The translations under genes and the position numbers were made by a program. Positions 1 to 5,034 of a stretch of 6,778 bases of DNA are shown in pieces. How positions within the stretch are numbered: the first letter of the stretch is position 1; each line of letters begins with the position of its first letter. The notes beneath the pieces are model-generated. The model was given only the letters and a program-made list of their open reading frames with translations. It was not told the origin of the DNA and searched no databases. The DNA comes from Alphaproteobacteria bacterium. Lineage in GTDB: Bacteria > Pseudomonadota > Alphaproteobacteria > Sphingomonadales > Sphingomonadaceae. The stretch is from positions 1-6,778 of the forward strand of contig JAHJWA010000304.1 in the NCBI GenBank assembly GCA_018828205.1, in the 5' to 3' direction.

Positions 1-189
1 CTGCGCCTCCTGCACCCGGTTCTCGCCGAAGACGCGCTGGCCCTGTTCGAGCAATGGCTCGATCCGTTCGGCGGGATGCGTCTTGCTGACCGCGACCAGG
101 GTGACGTCCTCGGGCTTGCGCCGCGCGATGGCGCAGGCCGTGGCGATGCGGTCATGAATTTCGGCGAGCGGGGTGCGTGGCGTATCCAT
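1..189 (-). CDS. YggS/PLPBP family pyridoxal 5'-phosphate homeostasis protein (N-terminal part, runs off the window)
   Basis: Reading the minus strand from ATG at 189-187 gives 63 codons without a stop to the window edge. The protein begins MDTPRTPLAEIHDRIATA and contains VAVSKTHP around Lys36 and GENRVQEAQ at residues 55-63. In the YggS/PROSC family the lysine of the V(A)VSK motif carries PLP as a Schiff base, and GENRVQE is a hallmark just downstream. Family members are small cytosolic fold-type III PLP-binding proteins that buffer PLP and affect amino-acid and vitamin B6 balance; no enzymatic reaction is established. The family is about 220-230 aa long, so roughly 160 residues lie outside the window. 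No strong Shine-Dalgarno is visible before the ATG. The start codon interlocks with that of the divergent TenI-like gene, leaving no separate intergenic promoter space. Family assignment is secure; the exact start is moderately sure. Confidence 0.9.
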   Translation of the reverse strand, partial: MDTPRTPLAEIHDRIATACAIARRKPEDVTLVAVSKTHPAERIEPLLEQGQRVFGENRVQEAQ

Positions 190-775
190 GGCGGCGCGCT
201 ATAGCGTGGCGGTGGCCCCTGACCAGACCCCTGACCAGACCCCGACCCCGTCCGAGCTGCCGCGGCTGTGGCTGCTCTCCGACGCGCGCAACGATGCCGC
301 GCTCGAGCGCAGCCTCGCCGCGCTGCCGTTTGGCTCGGGCTTCGTGTTCCGCCATTACCACCTCGCCGCGGCCGAACGCCGCACCCGCTTCGCCGCGCTG
401 GCGGCGCTCGCCCGCGCGCGCAGTCACCGTGTCGTGCTGTCCGGCGATCCGGCGCTCGCCAAGCAATGGGGCGCCGACGGGGCCTATGGCCCGCCCGCGC
501 GGATCGCCGGCGCCGGGATCCTCGCCATCGCCACCGCGCATGACGAGGCCGAGATCGCCGCCGCCGCCAGCGCCGGTGCCTCGGCGATCATGCTCTCTCC
601 GGTCTTCGCCACACGCTCGCATCCCGGCGGCGAGGCGCTGGGGGCAGCCCGCTTCCGCGCGCTCGCCGGCCTTGCGCCGCTCCCCGTGATCGCGCTGGGC
701 GGGATGGACGCGGCCCGCGCCCGCGAACTCGGCTGGCCGCGCTGGGCCGCCATCGACGGGCTGACGACGGGCTGA
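188..775 (+). CDS. TenI / thiamine-phosphate-synthase-like protein
   Basis: The protein has 195 residues from ATG 188; GTG at 173, 206 or 212 are alternative starts, since conserved sequence begins only near residue 25 (PRLWLLSD). Fold signatures of the ThiE/TenI TIM barrel are present. These are LWLLSD (27-32), an FRHYHL segment (54-59) where ThiE has QLREK, GADGAYGP (95-102), AHDEAEIAAAASAGA (117-131), LSPVFATRSHPGG (136-148) and PVIALGGM (166-173). ThiE couples hydroxymethylpyrimidine diphosphate to the thiazole phosphate; TenI in Bacillus is a thiazole tautomerase. Several ThiE substrate and metal residues look replaced: SGD stands where NDR is usual, GP where GQ is usual, and no QLREK lysine is seen. 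I therefore call the family and not the reaction. It is slightly short for ThiE (~210-220 aa). The N-terminus holds a PDQT duplication, and the stop codon lies inside an 11-bp tandem repeat. The neighbours yggS and ftsK give no direct thiamine context. Confidence 0.8.
   Translation: MAARYSVAVAPDQTPDQTPTPSELPRLWLLSDARNDAALERSLAALPFGSGFVFRHYHLAAAERRTRFAALAALARARSHRVVLSGDPALAKQWGADGAYGPPARIAGAGILAIATAHDEAEIAAAASAGASAIMLSPVFATRSHPGGEALGAARFRALAGLAPLPVIALGGMDAARARELGWPRWAAIDGLTTG
218..241 (+). repeat. 12-bp direct repeat, two copies
   Basis: CCTGACCAGACC occurs at 218-229 and again at 230-241 without a gap. It is in frame with the TenI-like gene and encodes PDQT twice (residues 11-18), followed by a PTP tail. 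Twelve bases keep the frame, so copy-number change would lengthen or shorten a low-complexity N-terminus ahead of the conserved fold. The same bases lie upstream of the divergent yggS start, where that gene's promoter would be expected. Confidence 0.85.
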
Positions 776-787
776 CGACGGGCTGAC
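755..787 (+). repeat. 11-bp perfect tandem repeat, three copies, spanning the stop codon of the TenI-like gene
   Basis: GACGGGCTGAC is repeated exactly at 755-765, 766-776 and 777-787. The unit length is not a multiple of three, so each copy is read in a different frame; the TGA stop (773-775) is formed inside the second copy. Copies two and three also lie just upstream of the ftsK promoter. Confidence 0.95.
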
Positions 788-825
788 CGGCGACTGGCCG
801 CATCTCCCCCGCCGACCCGGAACGC

Positions 826-855
826 TTGACGGGGGACTCGCCCGCGAGACATAAT
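826..855 (+). promoter_or_regulatory. Predicted sigma-70-type promoter of ftsK
   Basis: TTGACG at 826-831 and CATAAT at 850-855 are separated by 18 bp, each matching five of six bases of the TTGACA/TATAAT consensus. Transcription would begin near 862, giving a leader of about 26 nt before the ftsK ATG at 888. The element stands between the TenI-like stop and ftsK, so ftsK probably has its own transcription start. GGAAC at 819-823 overlaps this region but lacks a matching -10 for an EcfG promoter. Confidence 0.6.
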
Positions 856-887
856 GCGGCCCAAGCACACAGCGAAAAGGGCATGGC

Positions 888-3230
888 ATGGCTACGCGAG
901 CGCTCGCGAAATCGGACTGGCGCGCGGTGTTTCGCCGCTCGCTGCGCCGCGCCGTGCAGATCTCGGGCGCCGCGTTGCTCGCGCTGACGACGCTGTTCCT
1001 CGCGCTCGCGCTGGCCAGCTATGCGCAGACCGACCCCAGCCCCTCCACCGCCGCGGCGGGCACCGATATCGCCAATTGGATGGGCGCGAGCGGCGCCTGG
1101 GCGGCCGAGCGCGCGCTCTATTTCTTCGGTCTGCCCACCGTGCTGCTGCTGCCGCTGCTCTATATCTCCGCGCGGCGGCTGTGGCGCGATGTCGAGACCG
1201 ACAGCCAGGGCGGCGAGACCGGCTGGTGGACCCCCTTCGCGCTGCTGCTGCTGGCGATGGTGCTGCTGGCGAGCGTGCTGGCGCTGAGCTTCGACGAGAG
1301 CGGCGGGGCGCTGCCCGCGGGCTATGGCGGGCTGCTCGGCCTGCTCGGCGCGGGCGGGATCGAGGCGGTCGCGGGCCGTTTCCCCGCCGGAACCCATGGC
1401 TGGGTCACCGCGGCGCTGGCGCTGCTCAGCCTGGGCGGCGGGATCGCGCTGGTCACCCGCGTCTTCGCGATCGACTGGGCGCAATTCCTCACCCTGCCCG
1501 ATTTCGTCCGCCGCGCGCCGCGCCTCGTCGACAGCGACAGCTTCCCTCTGCCCAAGCGCAAGCAGCGCCGCGAGCGCGCCGAGGACGCCGCGGAGGCTAT
1601 CGGCGAGAGCCTTCCCGAACCCGCGGCGCCGCGCCGCGCGCCCGAGATCCCCGACCCCGCCGATTCGCCGCGCCCCGCCGCCTCGCCCGCCAAGCCGGTC
1701 CAGCGCGACATGTTCGCGCAATACGACCTCCCCGGGCTCGAGCTGCTCGAGGACATCCCCGAGCAGAGCGTGGTCAAGCTCGACAAGATGGCTTTGGAGC
1801 GCAACGCCCGGCTGCTCGAGAACGTGCTCGACGATTTCAACGTCAAGGGCGAGATCACCGCGGTGCGCGCCGGACCGGTGGTAACGATGTACGAGCTCGA
1901 GCCCGCGCCCGGCATCAAGGCGAGCCGCGTGGTCGGGCTGGCCGAGGATATCGCGCGCAACATGAGCGCGATCTCGGCGCGCGTCTCGCCGATCCCGGGC
2001 AAGACCGTGATCGGCATCGAGCTCCCCAATGCCGAGCGCCAGACGATCTCCTTCAAGGAGCTCGCCTCCTCCGCCGATTTCGCCGATGCGCCGGGCAATC
2101 TGCCGATGATCCTGGGCAAGAACATCGCCGGCGAGCCGATCGTCGCCGATCTCGCGGCGATGCCGCATCTGCTGGTCGCGGGCACCACCGGTTCGGGCAA
2201 GTCGGTCGGGCTCAACTGCATCCTGCTGAGCCTGCTCTACCGCTTCACCCCGAGCGAGTGCCGGCTGATCCTGATCGATCCCAAGGTGCTCGAGCTCAAG
2301 AGCTACGACGACATCCCGCATCTGCTCAGCCCGGTGGTGACCGAGCCGCACAAATCGGTGCGCGCGCTCAAATGGGCGGTGGGCGAGATGGAGAACCGCT
2401 ACCGGATGATGTCGAGCGTCAATTCGCGCAGCATCAACGCCTTCAACGAGAAGGTCCGCAGCGCCGCCGCCAAGGGTACGCCGCTGGGCCGCCGGGTCCA
2501 GACCGGCTTCGATGCCGAGACCGGCGAGGAGCTCTACGAGGAAGAGCAGCTCGACTATCAGGTGCTGCCGCAGATCGTGCTGATCGTCGACGAGCTCGCC
2601 GATCTCATGGTCACCGTCGGCAAGGAGATCGAGGTGCTGATCCAGCGGCTCTCGCAGAAGAGCCGCGCCGCCGGTATCCACCTCATCATGGCGACGCAGC
2701 GCCCCTCGGTCGATGTCATCACCGGCGTGATCAAGGCCAATCTGCCCACGCGGATCAGCTTCAAGGTCACCAGCCGGATCGACAGCCGCACCATCCTGGG
2801 CGAGCAGGGTTCGGAACAGCTGCTGGGCAAGGGCGACATGCTCTACAAGCCCAACACCGGGGCGATGGTCCGCGTCCACGGGCCCTTCGTTTCCGACGAG
2901 GAGGTCGAGCGGGTCGCCGATCACTGGCGCGGCCAGGGCAAGCCCGAATATGTCGACGCGGTCACCGAGGAAAGCGAGGACGGCGGCTTCTCCTTCGAGG
3001 ACGAGCTCACCGCCAGCGACAACCCCGAGGAACGCAAATACCGCCAGGCCTGCCAGATCGTGTTCGAGAACCAGAAGGCCAGCGGCTCCTGGCTCCAGCG
3101 CCAGATGGGGGTCGGCTACAACACCGCGGCCAAATGGATCGAGCGGATGGAGGAGGACGGCTTCGTCGGCCCCTCCAACCACGTCGGCCGCCGCGAGATC
3201 TTCCGCGACCGCGACGGCAATCCCATCTGA
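888..3230 (+). CDS. ftsK: DNA translocase FtsK
   Basis: This 780-aa ATPase of the FtsK/SpoIIIE family pumps DNA at the division septum, bringing chromosome termini to XerCD for dimer resolution and clearing DNA from the septum. The N-terminal ~195 residues contain four or five hydrophobic stretches (about 23-45, 78-96, 115-133, 145-158, 170-192) that anchor it in the inner membrane. A charged, proline/alanine-rich linker covers about 205-275. The alpha domain follows (about 285-395). The beta motor contains Walker A GTTGSGKS (432-439), IDPKVLEL (463-470) and Walker B IVLIVDEL with Asp568-Glu569. Also visible are MATQRPSVDVITG (601-613) and KVTSRIDSRTILGEQG (626-641). The gamma winged helix for DNA-sequence reading spans about 713-772 (YNTAAKWIERMEEDGFVGP). 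The linker is far shorter than in E. coli (1329 aa total), as is usual in alphaproteobacteria. The ATG at 888 is preceded by AAGGG at 877-881, six bases away. The motor looks intact. Confidence 0.98.
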   Translation: MATRALAKSDWRAVFRRSLRRAVQISGAALLALTTLFLALALASYAQTDPSPSTAAAGTDIANWMGASGAWAAERALYFFGLPTVLLLPLLYISARRLWRDVETDSQGGETGWWTPFALLLLAMVLLASVLALSFDESGGALPAGYGGLLGLLGAGGIEAVAGRFPAGTHGWVTAALALLSLGGGIALVTRVFAIDWAQFLTLPDFVRRAPRLVDSDSFPLPKRKQRRERAEDAAEAIGESLPEPAAPRRAPEIPDPADSPRPAASPAKPVQRDMFAQYDLPGLELLEDIPEQSVVKLDKMALERNARLLENVLDDFNVKGEITAVRAGPVVTMYELEPAPGIKASRVVGLAEDIARNMSAISARVSPIPGKTVIGIELPNAERQTISFKELASSADFADAPGNLPMILGKNIAGEPIVADLAAMPHLLVAGTTGSGKSVGLNCILLSLLYRFTPSECRLILIDPKVLELKSYDDIPHLLSPVVTEPHKSVRALKWAVGEMENRYRMMSSVNSRSINAFNEKVRSAAAKGTPLGRRVQTGFDAETGEELYEEEQLDYQVLPQIVLIVDELADLMVTVGKEIEVLIQRLSQKSRAAGIHLIMATQRPSVDVITGVIKANLPTRISFKVTSRIDSRTILGEQGSEQLLGKGDMLYKPNTGAMVRVHGPFVSDEEVERVADHWRGQGKPEYVDAVTEESEDGGFSFEDELTASDNPEERKYRQACQIVFENQKASGSWLQRQMGVGYNTAAKWIERMEEDGFVGPSNHVGRREIFRDRDGNPI

Positions 3231-3292
3231 TTGGCCGATCCGATTGGCCGATCTGATTGACCGATCTGATTGACCGATCTGATTGGTCGGCC
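3228..3292 (+). repeat. 13-bp tandem repeat array, five copies, starting at the ftsK stop codon
   Basis: Five contiguous 13-bp units are read at 3228, 3241, 3254, 3267 and 3280. They are TGATTGGCCGATC, CGATTGGCCGATC, TGATTGACCGATC (twice) and the diverged TGATTGGTCGGCC. The first three bases of unit 1 are the ftsK TGA. The core GATTGGCCGATC is almost its own reverse complement, with one mismatched pair. Between units 4 and 5 the strand can fold into a 7-bp hairpin (3272-3278 with 3282-3288, one G-T pair, CTG loop). There is no T-tract, so this is not a classic terminator. A protein-binding array, slippage product or 3'-end stabiliser are all possible. Confidence 0.9.
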
Positions 3293-3322
3293 GGAGCGCT
3301 CGCCGTCGGCGGTCGCCCCGCC

Positions 3323-3347
3323 GGAACGATCGCATGAACCCCCGGTT
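3323..3347 (+). promoter_or_regulatory. EcfG-like (general stress response) promoter before the DUF1328 gene
   Basis: GGAAC at 3323-3327 is followed after 16 bp by GGTT at 3344-3347. The alphaproteobacterial EcfG consensus is GGAAC-N16/17-CGTT, so this is eight of nine bases with correct spacing. Predicted transcription would start near 3355, about 42 nt before the DUF1328 ATG. The leader contains a small hairpin (CGCGG 3364-3368 with CCGCG 3373-3377). The motif is short and could occur by chance, but it is intergenic, correctly oriented and correctly placed. Confidence 0.45.
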
Positions 3348-3396
3348 ACTCCAGGTGAAGGGGCGCGGCGGACCGCGGCTCGTTGGAGATCAAATC

Positions 3397-3573
3397 ATGT
3401 TCGGATGGGCAATCACCCTGGGTATCATCGCGCTGATCGCGGCCATTCTCGGCTTCGGCGGCATCGCCGGCGCGCTGGTCGACATCGCCATCATCATCTT
3501 CGTGATCGCGCTGGTGCTCAGCCTGATCTTCCTGGTGCTCGGCTGGAAGGGCGCCAAGAAGGTCCTCAAATAG
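3397..3573 (+). CDS. DUF1328 (YtjA-type) small membrane protein
   Basis: The product is a 58-aa, very hydrophobic protein beginning MFGWAITLGIIALIAAILGF and ending WKGAKKVLK. Two membrane segments are evident (about 4-26 and 30-49), joined by a short GGIAGAL turn, with a basic C-terminal tail. Glycine-rich first helix, second helix and lysine tail match the DUF1328 family of inner-membrane proteins, whose members are 50-65 aa and have no assigned biochemical function. The start at 3397 is chosen over the in-frame start at 3283 for three reasons: GGAGA at 3385-3389 gives ideal spacing, the family length fits, and the upstream codons would read through the 13-bp repeat and promoter. An EcfG-like promoter lies 50 bp upstream, consistent with (not proof of) stress-induced expression. 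Confidence 0.88.
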   Translation: MFGWAITLGIIALIAAILGFGGIAGALVDIAIIIFVIALVLSLIFLVLGWKGAKKVLK

Positions 3574-3709
3574 CACAGCAGGATCGGCTCGGACGGCGCT
3601 TCGCCGGATCCCGGGCCCGCCGGATGCCGTTGCGCCGGGCGGAGCCAGCCACAAGGCAGGCGACGTCCGGCGCGGTTGCATCGGCAGTCAGGCGGTTCAC
3701 AGTAAGCCT

Positions 3710-4018
3710 ATGAACGCTCGCGCAATCCTCCCCGGCGTCATGGCCCTCTGGCTCTGCTCCGCCTGTTCGATCGAGGACCAGGCGAGCGGCGAACAGGCGG
3801 AGCAGAGCACCGGCCAGCGCGCCGGGCAGGAACCGCGGGTGAAAACCCGCGTGCTCGAAGTCGTCTGCGATCCCGACAGCCGCTCGACGCCCGAGGAACT
3901 GGTGCCGCTGGTACGCGAAGTGCGCGCGCGCGACGGACGCTCGGACCGCGTCTGGGAAGTCGCCGATCAGGCCGATTGCATCGCCGCCCCGCCAGCCGCC
4001 GGCGCAGCGACCGAATAG
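3710..4018 (+). CDS. Small putative lipoprotein, unknown function
   Basis: I do not recognise this 102-aa protein. It starts MNARAILPGVMALWLCSACSIED, a short signal sequence with a positive N-terminus and hydrophobic core. The probable lipid-modified cysteine is Cys19 (preceded by CSA; the usual leucine at -3 is replaced by cysteine, so the lipobox is imperfect). Cys16 is a less likely alternative. The mature part opens with a low-complexity Gln/Glu/Ser/Gly stretch (22-42), typical of a lipoprotein tether. It continues with VKTRVLEVVCDPDSRSTPEELVPLVREVRARDGRSDRVWEVADQADC (44-90). Cys53 and Cys90 could form one disulphide in the periplasm. The C-terminus is Ala/Pro-rich. No clear Shine-Dalgarno or promoter is visible, and it may be transcribed with the DUF1328 gene 136 bp upstream. 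Its codon use matches its neighbours and a signal peptide is present, so it is probably real. Confidence 0.65.
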   Translation: MNARAILPGVMALWLCSACSIEDQASGEQAEQSTGQRAGQEPRVKTRVLEVVCDPDSRSTPEELVPLVREVRARDGRSDRVWEVADQADCIAAPPAAGAATE

Positions 4019-4093
4019 CCGTTCACGCAGACGTGCGGCTGCGGCACAATATCGAACGCGTCCTCCACACTCGGCGCGAAAGACCTTCAGCAT

Positions 4094-4130
4094 AAAAAAG
4101 GGCCACCGGTTCGCACCGATGGCCCTTTTC
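4094..4130 (-). terminator. Rho-independent terminator, probably bidirectional
   Basis: GGGCCA at 4100-4105 pairs with TGGCCC at 4120-4125, and CGGT at 4107-4110 with ACCG at 4115-4118. An A6 run at 4094-4099 and a TTTT run at 4126-4129 flank the hairpin. In the minus-strand RNA the remaining pair is a G-U wobble, giving an unbroken 11-bp stem capped by a GCGA (GNRA) tetraloop and followed by U6. It is therefore strongest for the exported-protein gene ending at 4149. In the plus direction the stem has one C-A mismatch and four Us, so it may also stop transcripts from the lipoprotein gene ending at 4018. Confidence 0.85.
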
Positions 4131-4148
4131 TTCGTCTGGGATGCGCGA

Positions 4149-4706
4149 TCAGCCCTCGGCGGGCGCCTGCGCCATCGCCTGCTGGATCTGCTCCATCGTC
4201 GCGCGGACGACCAGCGTGCCCTGCGGACCCAGCGCCAGCATCGGCTTGGACAGCGTCATCTCGCCTTCGGTGCCGGCGACGATGATCGCATCGGCCTCGC
4301 GCGACTGGATCGTGCCCAGCAGCTGACCGTCCGCGGTCTGGACCGCGGCGCCTTCGACCAGCGCGGCTTCGAGCTGCGCGTCCATCTGCGCCATCTGCTG
4401 GTCGAACTGGGTGACCAGCGCGGTGCGGGTGATGTTCACGGTCGGGCCGGCCTCGCCGGCGGCGATCGCGGTCGCGGGGATCGGAATCGTCCGCTCGCCC
4501 ACGGTCACGAGCGCGACATCGCCCTCGACCTGCGCCACGGTGCCGATCACGGTGCCGTCGGAACCGTAGATCTGGCTGCCGGCCGCGACTTCGGCGCTGG
4601 CGGCAGGTGCGGGTGCAGTGGCGGCGGGAGCGGCGGCGTCCTGCGCGACAGCAGGGGCGGCCACGCCAAAGGCCAGGGCGGCGGCGGTAGCAATCTGATA
4701 CTTCAT
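4149..4706 (-). CDS. Exported protein with two tandem copies of a ~60-residue beta-rich unit
   Basis: This 185-aa product has a clear Sec signal peptide, MKYQIATAAALAFGVAAPAVAQ, with predicted cleavage after AVAQ (residue 22). An Ala/Pro linker follows (23-41). The rest is an internal duplication. Unit 1 (about 43-107) starts GSQIYGSDGTVIGTVAQVEGD and unit 2 (about 119-180) starts GAAVQTADGQLLGTIQSREAD. Both share DG-x-x-hydrophobic-GT near the start, a run of short beta strands, and end in FDQQMAQ or IQQAMAQ helices. The DG...(I/L)GT pattern recalls PRC-barrel-like domains, but I cannot confirm that, and no catalytic residue is evident. It is probably periplasmic, as the mature part has no membrane segment. 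Start 4706 is preferred over an upstream in-frame ATG because the signal peptide begins there and AGAGAGA precedes it. An EcfG-like promoter lies 35 bp upstream and a strong terminator downstream, so it is probably monocistronic. Confidence 0.85.
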   Translation of the reverse strand: MKYQIATAAALAFGVAAPAVAQDAAAPAATAPAPAASAEVAAGSQIYGSDGTVIGTVAQVEGDVALVTVGERTIPIPATAIAAGEAGPTVNITRTALVTQFDQQMAQMDAQLEAALVEGAAVQTADGQLLGTIQSREADAIIVAGTEGEMTLSKPMLALGPQGTLVVRATMEQIQQAMAQAPAEG

Positions 4707-4740
4707 GATTTTTCTCTCTGTTGCGGTCGGATACGGATAG

Positions 4741-4766
4741 AACAGCCCCCAACTAGCAACGGTTCC
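4741..4766 (-). promoter_or_regulatory. EcfG-like (general stress response) promoter before the duplicated-unit exported protein
   Basis: On the minus strand GGAAC (4766-4762) is followed after 17 bp by TGTT (4744-4741). This is eight of nine bases of the EcfG consensus GGAAC-N16/17-CGTT with permitted spacing. Transcription would start near 4733, giving a ~27-nt leader before ATG 4706 that contains the AGAGAGA ribosome-binding sequence. No convincing sigma-70 pair was seen for this gene. It is the second such site in the window with correct placement. Confidence 0.45.
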
Positions 4767-5034
4767 GACCCAGCCAACCCGATCCGCGACGGGCCGTGGC
4801 CCTGCTGCCATGGGCGGCGGATTCCGCGTGAATGGCGGATTTGCGCCGGTTCCCTGCCCGCAACCACATTGGCCGGCGCGACGCAGTCACCCGGTCGCCA
4901 GCCTGAGATAAAACCGGACTCGCCTTGCTCATCCGTGGTAGGATACCCCAGCGTCCGTGTTCGCCGGCATTAGCACAGCGAACGCCGGGTATGGCTTTCG
5001 CACCGCGAGTCTCCGGCTTCCGAAGGCCTTGGCC
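4767..5034. other. Intergenic region upstream of the histidine kinase gene
   Basis: With the minus-strand promoter and leader, the gap between the divergent genes (4707-5034) is 328 bp. I see no small gene with a credible start and ribosome-binding site here and no RNA gene. The kinase promoter must lie here but no convincing -35/-10 pair was found: TTGCTC (4925-4930) and TAGGAT (4939-4944) are only 8 bp apart. A GTG-initiated N-terminal extension of the kinase from 4957 is possible but not favoured. Confidence 0.5.

Noticed and set aside
854..3256. An 800-codon plus-strand frame overlapping ftsK in another phase
   Set aside because: Arginine-rich low-complexity shadow without a ribosome-binding site; the ftsK frame has every family motif.
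3228..3292. Possible CRISPR array
   Set aside because: The 13-bp units are contiguous with no spacers and far shorter than CRISPR repeats.
588..3335. A 915-codon open frame on the minus strand opposite ftsK
   Set aside because: It is antisense to an unmistakable ftsK, has low-complexity Arg/Gly/Ala/Gln composition with no recognisable domain, and reads the 13-bp repeat as a peptide repeat. Such long open shadows are usual in very GC-rich coding DNA.
3581..3611. Hairpin after the DUF1328 gene (GGATC/GATCC around CGGCG-CTT-CGCCG) as a terminator
   Set aside because: There is an 8-nt one-sided bulge and no T-run follows; too weak to call.
4825..4853. A further minus-strand GGAAC (4853-4849) as an EcfG promoter
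   Set aside because: The positions 16-17 bp downstream read TTCA or TCAC and not CGTT, and it lies more than 100 bp from the gene start.
4119..4973. A 284-codon plus-strand frame opposite the exported repeat protein
   Set aside because: Composition is His/Arg/Gly shadow-like and it begins within the terminator hairpin, while the opposite strand has a signal peptide and internal repeat.
4957..5034. GTG start extending the kinase by 26 residues
   Set aside because: No good ribosome-binding sequence before it, whereas ATG 5035 has GAAGG at suitable spacing; the added residues match no domain.
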